Positions 27,031 through 35,904 of a DNA stretch of 64,000 bases are shown here, piece after piece. Positions within the stretch are counted from its first letter, which is position 1, and every line of letters starts with the position of its first letter. This stretch comes from Corynebacterium sp. MSK041. GTDB taxonomy: Bacteria; Actinomycetota; Actinomycetes; Mycobacteriales; Mycobacteriaceae. The DNA lies in assembly GCF_030232265.1 (NCBI RefSeq), contig NZ_JASPJK010000003.1, forward strand, positions 124,001 through 188,000, written 5' to 3'. The notes below the pieces were generated by a model that worked only from the letters and a program-made list of their open reading frames with translations, searched no databases and was not told the DNA's origin. The position numbers and the translations under genes are program-made.

Positions 27031-28368
27031 TTAAGTCTTGGCGCTGTCTCGGACGGGGACCCATTTGAGGGCGAAGCTCATGATGAAAATGCCGGCAGCG
27101 ATGAGCGTAGACACCCAGCCGAACGCACCGGTGAAGGACGCAAGCACGGCGATCGGAGCGAGGATGGTCATGCCGATTTCGAAGGGGCCGAAGCCGACGT
27201 AGGCGACGCCATACTCGTTGAGGGTGCCGGATTTAAGCTTCGGGTCAACCATCTTGAGCAGGGCAATACCGGTGGCCACCGCGGCGGTTGCCCAGCCCCA
27301 GCCGAAGATGCCGCGTTCGATCCACTGTTCGCCGAAGTACAACGGGGCCATGACCAGTAGGTAGAACAGGCAGAACACGAGACCGAGGACGAAGAGCAGA
27401 ACGAGTGCCTGCCAGTAGGCGGCGAGGGCTGCGGGGACGATGGAGGCGATGCCGAAGGCGATCATGTAGTCGGTCGCCGCGCCGGAAATGGCCGTGACGG
27501 TGTCCTTGTCCAGGTAGTTCGGTTTCTTAAACAGGCGCAGGAGACCGCGGCCAATAAAGCCGATGACGAAGGAGAGGGCGAAAAGCGGGATAGATACGTT
27601 GCCGAGGACGGTGGAGAGAAGGTCGTTAACCAGGTAGGCCACAAGCACCGTGAAGACGATGAATCCGCCGTGGAGGGCGAGCGGTTCGATCGAGGACGGG
27701 TTGGTGGTCGCTTTACCGATGGAGGGGCGTTGGGATTCGTCTTCGATGTATCCGGAGCGCAGTTCCTTGGGCAGTTCACCTTGGAGTTCAGTTGCGCGAC
27801 CGGTGCGGATGCCCCAGTTGGCCACGATGACGCCACCGATGATGGCCACGATGGTGCCCACGGTTGCGGAGGTGAACCCGAGGGAGGACGCGGCGACGGC
27901 ACCTGCGGTGTCTTCGAGGGAGGAGCCGACGGCGGCGGCTGTACCGAAGCCACCGACGAAGCCGACGGGCAGCATCATGCCGAACCAATCCTCGGTGCCA
28001 AAGACGGGTTTGAAGAGGTAGATGCCCAACAGGATGAAGAGGCCCCATTGGAACATGAACATGGTGGTGGAGAATGCCCACATGTTGCGTGCGCCTTTGG
28101 CCACGGATCCGCCGAGGTCCATGGAGTAGGCCATGGAGGCGAAGACGACGGCGATGAGGAGTGACGTGTAGGCGCCGATGTGGTCGGAGAACTGGATGAG
28201 TCCCAGGATTTCGGGGCCGAGGAACAGGCCGATGAGTCCGGCGGTGATCGGCGCGGGCAGCAGGAGCTGCTGGAGGACGCGGACCCGTTGACGGAGGATG
28301 TTGCCGATGATGAGGAGGATGGAGATCCATCCGACATCGGTGAGCAACACGTAGGGGGTGAATTCCAT
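27031..28368 (-). CDS. gltS: Sodium/glutamate symporter
   Basis: A 445-residue inner-membrane Na+/glutamate importer of the ESS (GltS) family. About 10-12 hydrophobic segments are seen. Family features include the N-terminal LLTDVGWISILLIIGNILR, the LLLPAPITAGLIGLFLGPE loop, and the Gly-rich reentrant segment VGFVGGFGTAAAVGSSLED with a second one around FGWGWATAAVATGIALLKMV. A central cytoplasmic linker lies at about 205-235. Length fits. The first codon is ATG with AAAGG a short distance upstream (GAAAGGTCCACC). Monocistronic by appearance. Glutamate uptake relates in theme, but not in position, to the GlnH-PknG sensor. Confidence 0.93.
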   Translation of the reverse strand: MEFTPYVLLTDVGWISILLIIGNILRQRVRVLQQLLLPAPITAGLIGLFLGPEILGLIQFSDHIGAYTSLLIAVVFASMAYSMDLGGSVAKGARNMWAFSTTMFMFQWGLFILLGIYLFKPVFGTEDWFGMMLPVGFVGGFGTAAAVGSSLEDTAGAVAASSLGFTSATVGTIVAIIGGVIVANWGIRTGRATELQGELPKELRSGYIEDESQRPSIGKATTNPSSIEPLALHGGFIVFTVLVAYLVNDLLSTVLGNVSIPLFALSFVIGFIGRGLLRLFKKPNYLDKDTVTAISGAATDYMIAFGIASIVPAALAAYWQALVLLFVLGLVFCLFYLLVMAPLYFGEQWIERGIFGWGWATAAVATGIALLKMVDPKLKSGTLNEYGVAYVGFGPFEIGMTILAPIAVLASFTGAFGWVSTLIAAGIFIMSFALKWVPVRDSAKT

Positions 28369-28471
28369 GGTGGACCTTTCAGCTCTCGGTTTCTCCGCCA
28401 GATCCGTGGGATCTGCAAGGTTCTGTCTCGGCTAGCTTAGCCGTCTCGGGGGACACGGTATCTTGGACTGC

Positions 28472-29290
28472 ATGTCGCCACGCGTGAAATTGTCGCCGTC
28501 TTTGGTAGAAGAGCTGGTCAGTCGCCTGCCCGAGGTTCCGGAGGCGCGCGCTTTAGTGGAGGCGTTGTTGGGGGATGAGAAGGGGTGGGCGGCGGTGGGC
28601 GTCGATAGGCGAAGGCTTGCTGTTTCTGCTGATTCTTATGATGACGTGGTGGGCCCTGTGAAAGCGGTGTTGGAGGCGCACCCGGAGATGGATGAGGTGC
28701 GGGAGCATATGATTGCGGGCTTGTCGCGGATGGGGGCCGCGGCGCGGGAGGCGGATCTTGCGGGTGTGCCGCCGGCGACTGCGATGCAGGTGATTGGGGT
28801 GCTTCCGCTTTTCGACGACACCGCGATCGCCTTCTGGGCCGTCTACCTGTCCGCTTCCGTGCCGGTGGAGTATGAGGCGGGGCAAACGTTCCCCGTGTTG
28901 CGCCCAGAGATCGCTGCAGCGGCGCAAGTCGAGGGGACGGATCCGCAGTGGGATAGATTGGCCCCGGCGATTCCGCCGAATAGTTTTGGTGAGCTGGTGT
29001 TTTTCTTGCCTGCGGAGACGTTGACTAGCGATGTGGACGCGTCGCAGATTCCGCAGGTGGGTGAGTATTGGACGTTGGGGCGCGCCAGCGGTGAGCCGGT
29101 GTGGCTGACCAACACTGTGGATGCGCGTGGTGCGGCGTTGGCGGGCGTGCGGGCCGCGGTGTTTGGTGCGGCTGAGCGTGGCAGTGGTGTGAATGTGGAG
29201 CTGCTCGTGGACGCGGCCGGTGCGCACGAGCCGGGCTTGCGGGCGTTGGCGGACGCCTCAGATTGGTTGAGGTTGACGCGGGCCGATTAG
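28472..29290 (+). CDS. Hypothetical protein
   Basis: A 272-residue, Ala/Val/Glu-rich cytoplasmic protein without signal peptide or membrane segments; not recognised. The N-terminal third is helical (LVEELVSRLPEVPEARALVE), the middle has mixed beta segments (FGELVFFLPAETLTSD, GEYWTLGRASGEPVWLT) and the end is helical (GLRALADASDWLRLTRAD). A TATCTT -10-like element about 8 nt before the ATG suggests a leaderless message; a TTG three codons upstream is less likely. Convergent with the nitrilase-family gene, six bases apart. Third-position GC is high, so it is a genuine coding region. Confidence 0.7.
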   Translation: MSPRVKLSPSLVEELVSRLPEVPEARALVEALLGDEKGWAAVGVDRRRLAVSADSYDDVVGPVKAVLEAHPEMDEVREHMIAGLSRMGAAAREADLAGVPPATAMQVIGVLPLFDDTAIAFWAVYLSASVPVEYEAGQTFPVLRPEIAAAAQVEGTDPQWDRLAPAIPPNSFGELVFFLPAETLTSDVDASQIPQVGEYWTLGRASGEPVWLTNTVDARGAALAGVRAAVFGAAERGSGVNVELLVDAAGAHEPGLRALADASDWLRLTRAD

Positions 29291-29296
29291 AGCCGG

Positions 29297-30088
29297 CTAG
29301 AGCAGCGGCAGGGCTGCACGCTGCTTGAGGGACTGTTCGGGGTCGATGTCCACAACAAAGACCTCGGGCTCGTACCCGGCTTGGGCGATGACGGTGCCGT
29401 CGGGCGCAACGGCAATGGAGTGGCCGATACCGGTGGGACCCGAGCTCTTCCCTGCTTCAGCCACACCACCTGGTCGCGCCTGGTCAGCAGCAATGATGAA
29501 CACCCCAGCATCGAGTGCACGGGCGCGGGCGAGGGTGTTCCACTGCTCGAGTTTGCCCTCCCCATCGGCCCAGCTGGTGGGCACAAGAATGACTTGTGCA
29601 CCTTCGCGGGCGAGTTGTTTGAACTGTTCCGGGAAGCGGATATCAAAGCAGGTGGCTACGCCGATGGTGGCCCCTTCGTGGGTGAAGGTGTGCAGGCGGG
29701 TGCCAGGTTTGACGGTGTCGGATTCACTGTAGGTGGCTGTGTCGAAGGTGTGGATTTTGTCGTACCCCTCGTGGTGGCCATTGCCGGTGATCAGGGCGGT
29801 GTTGTACACGCGGTTGATCTTCCCCTGGGTGTCAGCGGGACGGAACATGCCGGCGACAATGGTGACGTCGAGCTCGGCAGCAAGCTCACGCAGGCCAGTA
29901 GAGAAGGGCCCGTCGAGTTCTTCGGCTTGGGTGTCTAGGCGACCGGAGTCGAAGGCTTGTGATGTTGCTTCCGGGCACACGATGAGCGTGGCTCCCTGCG
30001 TGGCCGCCTCCCGAATGTTTTCAGTGGCAAGCAACAAATTTTCACGCGTGTCTTTTGTGGTGGTGACTTGCACGATTCCGATTCGCAT
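29297..30088 (-). CDS. Carbon-nitrogen hydrolase (nitrilase superfamily)
   Basis: A 263-residue cytoplasmic amidase-type enzyme. The Glu-Lys-Cys triad is visible: E in IVCPEATSQAF (about 42), K in GYDKIHTFDTATY (about 113) and C in IGVATCFDIRFPEQF (about 148). Other family segments are VAGMFRP, ILVPTSWADGEGKLEQWNTL and the C-terminal GHSIAVAPDGTVIAQAG. The YSESDTVKPG segment is close to omega-amidase and deaminated-glutathione amidase members, which remove side-product amides, so that is the favoured role. The start is taken as ATG 30088; an in-frame GTG is two codons upstream. No ribosome site is evident, so it may be leaderless. Confidence 0.9.
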   Translation of the reverse strand: MRIGIVQVTTTKDTRENLLLATENIREAATQGATLIVCPEATSQAFDSGRLDTQAEELDGPFSTGLRELAAELDVTIVAGMFRPADTQGKINRVYNTALITGNGHHEGYDKIHTFDTATYSESDTVKPGTRLHTFTHEGATIGVATCFDIRFPEQFKQLAREGAQVILVPTSWADGEGKLEQWNTLARARALDAGVFIIAADQARPGGVAEAGKSSGPTGIGHSIAVAPDGTVIAQAGYEPEVFVVDIDPEQSLKQRAALPLL

Positions 30089-30191
30089 GCGCACCAGCGT
30101 ATGTGGAATTTGAAACGAATTCCACAGGCCCGTTTCGCCATTTTGGGCTTTTTCCTTGCGCTTGGAGGCGTCATGGTTTTTGCTCGGAAAT

Positions 30192-30431
30192 ATGAACTAC
30201 ATCCAAGCACCAGCACACAGTCTTCCTACGTTCCCCGAGTGGCATTTACCGCAGTTAGATGGTTTATCCACTCCGAGTCTCACCGCCGTTGCGTTAGCCC
30301 GAGCGCACGAAATATTGCTCAACGGAATAGCCACCCGTTCCCGCAATGTGACGGATCAGGCGGCTGATCTCGCCGCCTTTGCCCATGCGGTGCGCCACGT
30401 TGATTCTTCACACGGGTTTGGGGGTGCCTGA
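30192..30431 (+). CDS. Small helical protein paired with a DUF1023 hydrolase
   Basis: A 79-residue protein with a helical core (TPSLTAVALARAHEILLNGI, VTDQAADLAAFAHAVRHVD) and no membrane segment. Size and helix-turn-helix hairpin arrangement recall WXG100-like/ESX-type partner proteins, though no W-x-G is present (HGFGG lies near the end). Its TGA stop overlaps the next gene's ATG by one base (TGATG), so the two are translationally coupled. ATG 30192 is preferred; the frame is open further upstream over AT-rich sequence. Function unknown. Confidence 0.6.
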   Translation: MNYIQAPAHSLPTFPEWHLPQLDGLSTPSLTAVALARAHEILLNGIATRSRNVTDQAADLAAFAHAVRHVDSSHGFGGA

Positions 30432-31660
30432 TGCTCGTAGCCAGTGAACTCACTCGTTCTGCCGCGCGAATGCGCGAGGTGTCCGGGGATCTTCGTTCGC
30501 GGGTCACCGATACGTGGACTCATCGCAGTTTGCTTCGCGACGTCGGCTTGGACGGCCCCACCGCCACCCAAGGTTTAGATCTCCTGACCAAGTTGGGCAA
30601 CTCTTTGGAGGAGCCCGCTGCCCGCCTTACCGCGATAGCTGACGTGTTAGATACAGCCGCGGAGGTGCAGCGCGAATTGGACCGGACGTGGGAGGCGCTC
30701 GCCGGGCAGGGCAGCCTGGGCGTGGCTCCCCTCGCAGCGGTATCACCGGGCCTCGCGCTGGCCCATCAGGCGGCGTTGGCAACGCTTGCGCTTCAGATTC
30801 AGCTGCTGGACCAAGCCTGCGCGGCCTCCGTTTCGGGAGCGTGCCTTTTGGCGCACGAGGCTGATTTGGACCGGCTTGTCTTCCACCCCGATGAACCGCT
30901 TGAGCACATCAGTGAACGCAATCTGGGCACCGCTCCAGCTTCCGTCCGGGACGTGATCCGCGGTGCGGACGGCCTGCTCTTGGAGGCCACTCCCCTCCGG
31001 GACGACGCTGGCCCGAATTACGGCGATGGCTACACCGTCATGGTGGGCCCACCGGGTGATGATTCATGGCGGATCAACCCGTCTAGTGTGACCACCCTGG
31101 TAGCGGGTGTTTCTAGTGGTGATCCGGCACATTTGCCCGGCGCGATCGCACGGGCACAGCACATCGCAACCACCACGGGTGGTGCGGTGGTGGTGTGGCA
31201 GGGCTACCTGCCCCCAGCGACACTGCCGCAGGGGGCGAGTCCGAACTATGCGCGGGCGGGCGCAGATGATCTTGCGGCTTTCCAGATGGCTCTTGATGAG
31301 CGTTTCCCGGATGCCCGCCACGTTGTCATCGGCCATAGTTACGGCTCTGTCGTGGCCACGCGAGCTGCGATGGACCACGGCTTGTTCGCCGATGAACTGA
31401 TCTTGGCTGGTTCCCCAGGTGTGCCGGCGCGAAACGTGGATGAGCTCACACTCATCGGCGCGAACACCCGGGTACTGGTGGCGGACTCCCCCACCGATCC
31501 GATTTTGGCGCTGCGCTCCGGCCCTGGTGCGGTCCACGGATTCAACCCGGCAAGCCCACAGTTTGGGGCGGAACGGATCCCCGGGATTCGCGGCGGGCAC
31601 TCCGCCTACTTCGCGGACGGGGAGTTTCTAGGGGCGGTGGGAGAGGCGGTGCGTCGCTAA
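30431..31660 (+). CDS. DUF1023-type alpha/beta hydrolase
   Basis: A 409-residue protein. The N-terminal 150 residues are helical and resemble WXG-like or coiled-coil segments (ARMREVSGDLRSRVTDTWTH). The C-terminal half is an alpha/beta hydrolase fold of the DUF1023 type. The nucleophile elbow is VVIGHSYGSVVATRA (Ser about 305), preceded by FQMALDERFPDARH; a candidate acid is in VLVADSPTDPI and a candidate His in GIRGGHSAYFADG. No signal peptide. In actinobacteria DUF1023 proteins often sit with small helical proteins, as here. Substrate unknown. Start ATG overlaps the upstream stop. Confidence 0.82.
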   Translation: MLVASELTRSAARMREVSGDLRSRVTDTWTHRSLLRDVGLDGPTATQGLDLLTKLGNSLEEPAARLTAIADVLDTAAEVQRELDRTWEALAGQGSLGVAPLAAVSPGLALAHQAALATLALQIQLLDQACAASVSGACLLAHEADLDRLVFHPDEPLEHISERNLGTAPASVRDVIRGADGLLLEATPLRDDAGPNYGDGYTVMVGPPGDDSWRINPSSVTTLVAGVSSGDPAHLPGAIARAQHIATTTGGAVVVWQGYLPPATLPQGASPNYARAGADDLAAFQMALDERFPDARHVVIGHSYGSVVATRAAMDHGLFADELILAGSPGVPARNVDELTLIGANTRVLVADSPTDPILALRSGPGAVHGFNPASPQFGAERIPGIRGGHSAYFADGEFLGAVGEAVRR

Positions 31661-31727
31661 GCAGAAAAGCGATCCACGAAAGAAGCGTACCGTGGGAACA
31701 GACAAGAAGACATGTGACGGAGGAAAG

Positions 31728-33479
31728 ATGAATAAAGATTTTGCGCACCAGATTGTCCAGACCCTCGAGGCAAACGGCGTTAAGCGTATTTACGGCATTG
31801 TGGGTGACTCGCTGAATCCTGTCTCCGACGCAGTGGCTGAATCCAGCATTGAGTGGATTCACGTCCGTAATGAGGAAGCAGCAGCCTTCGCTGCGGGGGC
31901 CGAATCACTCGTGACCGGTGAGCTCGCCGTGTGTGCTGCGTCCTGTGGCCCGGGCAATACTCACCTGATTCAGGGTTTGTATGACTCGCACCGCAACGGC
32001 GCGAAGGTGCTGGCCATCGCATCCCACATCCCCAGCCAGGAGATTGGCTCGAAGTTCTTCCAGGAAACGCACCCGGAGCAGATCTTCGCGGAGTGCTCTG
32101 GCTACTGCGAGATGGTCAACTCACCGGAGCAGGGCGCACGCATCCTGCACCACGCAATCCAATCGACGATGGCCGGCAAGGGCGTGTCTGTCTTCGTGCT
32201 GCCCGGTGACATTGCTAGCCAGGAAGCCGCGGATGTTCCGCTGCTGGATTCCACCATCGCGCGCGGTGATAGCAAGCGTGTCTTCCCAGATCCAACAGAG
32301 GCAGCACGCCTCGTGCAGGCCATCAATGAGGCAAAGAAGGTGACGCTCTTCTGTGGCGTTGGCACGGCAGATGCCCGGGATGAAGTGCTCGCACTAGCGG
32401 AGAAGATCAAGTCCCCCATCGGGCACTCCTTCGGTGGCAAGATGCACATCCAGCACGACAACCCCTTCGATGTGGGCATGAACGGGCTGCTTGGTTACGG
32501 CGCCTGCTACGAGGCCTCACACGAAGCTGACCTGCTCATCCTGCTGGGCACAGACTTCCCATACAACGTGTGGTTGCCCACCAACAACGTGGCACAGGTG
32601 GACATCAAGGCGGAGAACATCGGCCGCCGCACCAAGGTGCAGTACCCGGTTGTGGGCGATGTGAAGAGCGTGATTGAGAACATCCTGCCGCACGTTGAGG
32701 AGAAGAAGGATCGCTCCTTCCTCGATTCGATGCTCAAGGAACACGCGAAACTGCTCAACAACGTCATTGAGAACTTCGGCCACAACGAGAAAGCCACCCC
32801 GATTCACCCTGAGTATGCTGCGGAGCTTATCGACGAGCTTGCGGACGACAACGCCCTCTTCACCGTCGACACCGGCATGTGCAACGTGTGGGCTGCCCGC
32901 TACATCACCCCGAACGGCAAGAAGGACGAGTTGGCTTCCTTCCGCCACGGCACCATGGCCAACGCGCTACCCCAAGCAATTGGTGCGCAGGCTGCGGACC
33001 GTGACCGCCAGGTGATCACATTCTCCGGCGACGGCGGTATGGCCATGCTGCTGGGCGAGCTCATCACGGTGAAGGAACACAACCTGCCGGTGAAGATGAT
33101 GGTGTTTAATAACTCCACCTTGGGCATGGTCAAACTCGAAATGATGGTGGCTGGCCTGAAGGAGTTTGGTACCTCCCACGAGGGCGTCAACTTTGCAGAT
33201 ATTGCATCCGCAGCGGGCATTACGTCCTTCCGTGTGGAAAAGCCACAGGATCTAAAGAAGACCCTGAAGAAGGCTTTGGCACACGACGGCCCAGTGTTGG
33301 TGGACATTGTCACCGACCCGAATGCACTGTCCCTGCCGCCGAACTTTGATTGGTCCATGATCAAGGGCTTCACGGAGTCCGCGGTGAAGACGGTGCTCGA
33401 CGGCGGGATTGGCAACATGGTCACCCTTGCCCGCTCTAACCTCCGCAACATCAAGGGTGCGGCGGCGATCGAGTTCTAG
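31728..33479 (+). CDS. pqo: Pyruvate:quinone oxidoreductase (pyruvate dehydrogenase, quinone)
   Basis: A 583-residue ThDP- and FAD-dependent flavoenzyme oxidising pyruvate to acetate and CO2, feeding electrons to quinone at the membrane (PoxB family). The N-terminal ThDP PYR domain has VRNEEAAAFAAGAE (catalytic Glu). The central FAD-binding domain spans about 190-340. The PP domain has the ThDP motif GDGGMAMLLGEL...NN (about 443-471). A C-terminal amphipathic segment (DWSMIKGFTESAVKTVLDGG) fits membrane activation. Its product joins the acetate pool handled by AckA-Pta. ATG 31728 has GGAGGAAAG directly upstream. Ends overlapping the converging metalloprotease gene by 4 bp. Confidence 0.95.
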   Translation: MNKDFAHQIVQTLEANGVKRIYGIVGDSLNPVSDAVAESSIEWIHVRNEEAAAFAAGAESLVTGELAVCAASCGPGNTHLIQGLYDSHRNGAKVLAIASHIPSQEIGSKFFQETHPEQIFAECSGYCEMVNSPEQGARILHHAIQSTMAGKGVSVFVLPGDIASQEAADVPLLDSTIARGDSKRVFPDPTEAARLVQAINEAKKVTLFCGVGTADARDEVLALAEKIKSPIGHSFGGKMHIQHDNPFDVGMNGLLGYGACYEASHEADLLILLGTDFPYNVWLPTNNVAQVDIKAENIGRRTKVQYPVVGDVKSVIENILPHVEEKKDRSFLDSMLKEHAKLLNNVIENFGHNEKATPIHPEYAAELIDELADDNALFTVDTGMCNVWAARYITPNGKKDELASFRHGTMANALPQAIGAQAADRDRQVITFSGDGGMAMLLGELITVKEHNLPVKMMVFNNSTLGMVKLEMMVAGLKEFGTSHEGVNFADIASAAGITSFRVEKPQDLKKTLKKALAHDGPVLVDIVTDPNALSLPPNFDWSMIKGFTESAVKTVLDGGIGNMVTLARSNLRNIKGAAAIEF

Positions 33480-35902
33480 AACTCCACGAACTGTTCCCAG
33501 ATCCAACGCAGCCCCTCGATCAATCCCACGAGGCCGAGGAGGGATCCGAGGACGATGAGCGGAATCTTCCACCCCAAGCCCTCCTCCCCCGGTAGCGGGG
33601 GTGTGGTCGTCGTGCCTGGGGCGGGCGGATTCACCCAGGGATCACTGCCAGGGTTCGTGCCCGGTTTGGGCTCTGATCCAGTGTCGCCAGCATCTCCACT
33701 GTCGCCACTGTCGCCGTCGGCGCTGCCAAGGCTGGCGAGAGCTTGTTCTGCTGCCTGCTTGACCTTGGGGTCGATGGTGGGGTCGGCGAGAACCTCCGTC
33801 AAAACGTTAGAGATATCCTCCGCGGTGTAATCCAGCACCGGGATGGAGAAAGTTTCGTTGAACTGTTCCACCCCTGCCGCGTTGAACAGGCGGATGGTTA
33901 CGGGCAAAGAGGAGCCGGTGAAGGTCCGGTCAACCTCAATCGGGATGGTCACCGGGAGTTTGCCGGCTGTGGGGTTGGTGGAGTCATCCTCAGGCAGGTC
34001 CTCTGGGATGCCCTCAACCCGGAATCTTTCCCGCCACATGGGGCCACCGGGGTAGGTGGCTTCGAGGATGAAGGTTTGTTCTTTCCGGCCGCGGTTAGTG
34101 ATCTCCCCGGTGATAGCGTTCGCGGGCAGCGCGGGGATGATGCCGTTGTGGATGTCCGGGTCCTGGGTGAGGCGGAAGCCACCCTTGCCAGAGTTCTTGT
34201 CGGCGGCGATCACTTCCAGGTCGCGGACGGTGGAGTCCTCCTGGTGGTGGTCATGCTGGTCGGTGTCAGGAATGACAAAACCGCCAAGGCCGTCCGCGAG
34301 GAGAAGGTTGTCCCAGTCAGCCGGCACGGTGTAGGGGCCCTCGTAGCAGGTCTTCACCAGGCACACCAAAGGCAACGCACCACCATCACGGTATTCCCGG
34401 TCGGAGTACCCGAAGTGGGAGAACTGGTACAGGTAGTTCATCGTGGACAGGTAGTTGGGCAGGTTAGATAGACCATGGTTGGCTGGCACGGTGGAGGTGC
34501 CGGCGTGGGTGAGACCAAGGTTGTGGCCAAGCTCGTGCAGGATGGTGTTGCGTACCTGCTCGTCGCTGGTCATGGTGGACTGTTTCGCCACGTAAAAGGA
34601 GCCGCCGGGAGTGGTGGATACACCGGAGGAGTAGTCGCCGGCCAGTAGCTGATCGCCGATGATGCCCAGGCGGAAGATACCGTCACGTGCGCCAAGGTAG
34701 TCGGCGCGGTCCGCAAAGAGGGTGGGACTGATGGTGTCCTCGGATGCGTAGTACGGGACGCGGTACGGCACCGTCGGTCCGCCCTTCATCTCGGCGGGGT
34801 TGGTGGTGAAGGTGTTGAACCACTCTCCGGCATCGATATGCAGATTGATGCCTTTGTCTTTGAACAGGTCAATGAGGTCCCGGAGAGCCTTTTTGGAGGG
34901 CCGGTATTCGTTCTTGTTGGCCTCCGCGCACTCGAGGAAGTCGGTGTAGCCGCGGGGCGTTCGTGCGTAACGGCCACCAGGTGCGCAGGATTTAGAGTCC
35001 ACTTCGGGCTGCATCCAGTTGAGTTGGAGGAACACATCGCGTGTGTCGGGGGATGCGCCCCAGCGGGGGAAGTCCAAGTGTTCGTTGGGGGTGGGCTTAA
35101 AGCCGTGGCGTTCCCATTCGTCGGGGATGCCATCACCGTCAGCGTCCGTGGGTCGTACAGCCGGGACGGCTGTCACACTGATGGAGCCTGTGAACGTTTC
35201 ACCCGGTTGTAGAGGCTTGAACCAGCGTCCGTTTTGGTAGCGCGCGCTACCGCTGCCGCGCTGCCCTTTGGCGCCGTCGACACCATAGGCCACGTCGGGC
35301 CAGGTGCCGTCGCCGGAGAATCCGGTTGCTTGCGGGTTGCCGTCAAAGTCCACGCTGACGGTGTAGTCCGGGCGCGTGGTGGTGGCTACCAGCGTGTTGT
35401 CGGCAGACATGGCGGTGAAGTTCGGGCTGGAATGAACCCCGGCGTGGCGTAGGTCCACCTGAAGCCTCTGTTCGCGCGATGTGGTGTTGCGCAGTGTCAC
35501 ATCAAGTGTGGCGGTGGTGCCGTCGATGCGGTAGGTGCGCAGGACTTCAATGCCCGTATTGGAGCCGGCTGCGTGATCGATGCTGCGCACGTTAAAGATT
35601 TCGGTTGCACCTTCACGGCGGGTGGTCACAGAATCAGCAGCACTGCGTTGCGGAATGCCATTGAGGTACACGGTGGAATCCAGTCGCGTCAGCAGCGTGC
35701 CCGCGCTGGAGCGCCAGGTCAGTTCAGCACTGTCTTTATTGGTCGGCAGGAGTTTCGCACCAACCAAGCTGCCGCTGCTCGCGGTCGCGCGTGAGGTCTC
35801 AGTTTGTGCGATCTCTTGGCTGTGTGCAGGAGAAACTGCCCCGCTGAGCGCCAGCGTGACGGCTGTTGCTGCAGCTATCAGTCTTGGGAGCATCGCACGC
35901 AT
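33476..35902 (-). CDS. Secreted, membrane-anchored zinc metalloprotease
   Basis: An 808-residue surface protein. The N-terminal signal peptide (LIAAATAVTLALSGAVSPAHS) is followed by a beta-rich region. A calcium-binding-like segment TDADGDGIPDEWERHGF lies at about residues 252-268. The zincin motif HELGHNLGLTHAG (HExxHxxGxxH) is at about 463-475. After that come Ig-like segments, a Ser/Gly/Asp-Pro-rich linker and one C-terminal membrane helix (IPLIVLGSLLGLVGLIEGLRWI). There is no LPxTG motif. Likely a membrane-tethered extracellular protease, substrate unknown. ATG 35902 follows GAGG and begins two bases after the stop of the upstream surface-protein gene, so both form an operon. Confidence 0.85.
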   Translation of the reverse strand: MRAMLPRLIAAATAVTLALSGAVSPAHSQEIAQTETSRATASSGSLVGAKLLPTNKDSAELTWRSSAGTLLTRLDSTVYLNGIPQRSAADSVTTRREGATEIFNVRSIDHAAGSNTGIEVLRTYRIDGTTATLDVTLRNTTSREQRLQVDLRHAGVHSSPNFTAMSADNTLVATTTRPDYTVSVDFDGNPQATGFSGDGTWPDVAYGVDGAKGQRGSGSARYQNGRWFKPLQPGETFTGSISVTAVPAVRPTDADGDGIPDEWERHGFKPTPNEHLDFPRWGASPDTRDVFLQLNWMQPEVDSKSCAPGGRYARTPRGYTDFLECAEANKNEYRPSKKALRDLIDLFKDKGINLHIDAGEWFNTFTTNPAEMKGGPTVPYRVPYYASEDTISPTLFADRADYLGARDGIFRLGIIGDQLLAGDYSSGVSTTPGGSFYVAKQSTMTSDEQVRNTILHELGHNLGLTHAGTSTVPANHGLSNLPNYLSTMNYLYQFSHFGYSDREYRDGGALPLVCLVKTCYEGPYTVPADWDNLLLADGLGGFVIPDTDQHDHHQEDSTVRDLEVIAADKNSGKGGFRLTQDPDIHNGIIPALPANAITGEITNRGRKEQTFILEATYPGGPMWRERFRVEGIPEDLPEDDSTNPTAGKLPVTIPIEVDRTFTGSSLPVTIRLFNAAGVEQFNETFSIPVLDYTAEDISNVLTEVLADPTIDPKVKQAAEQALASLGSADGDSGDSGDAGDTGSEPKPGTNPGSDPWVNPPAPGTTTTPPLPGEEGLGWKIPLIVLGSLLGLVGLIEGLRWIWEQFVEF

Positions 35903-35904
35903 TG

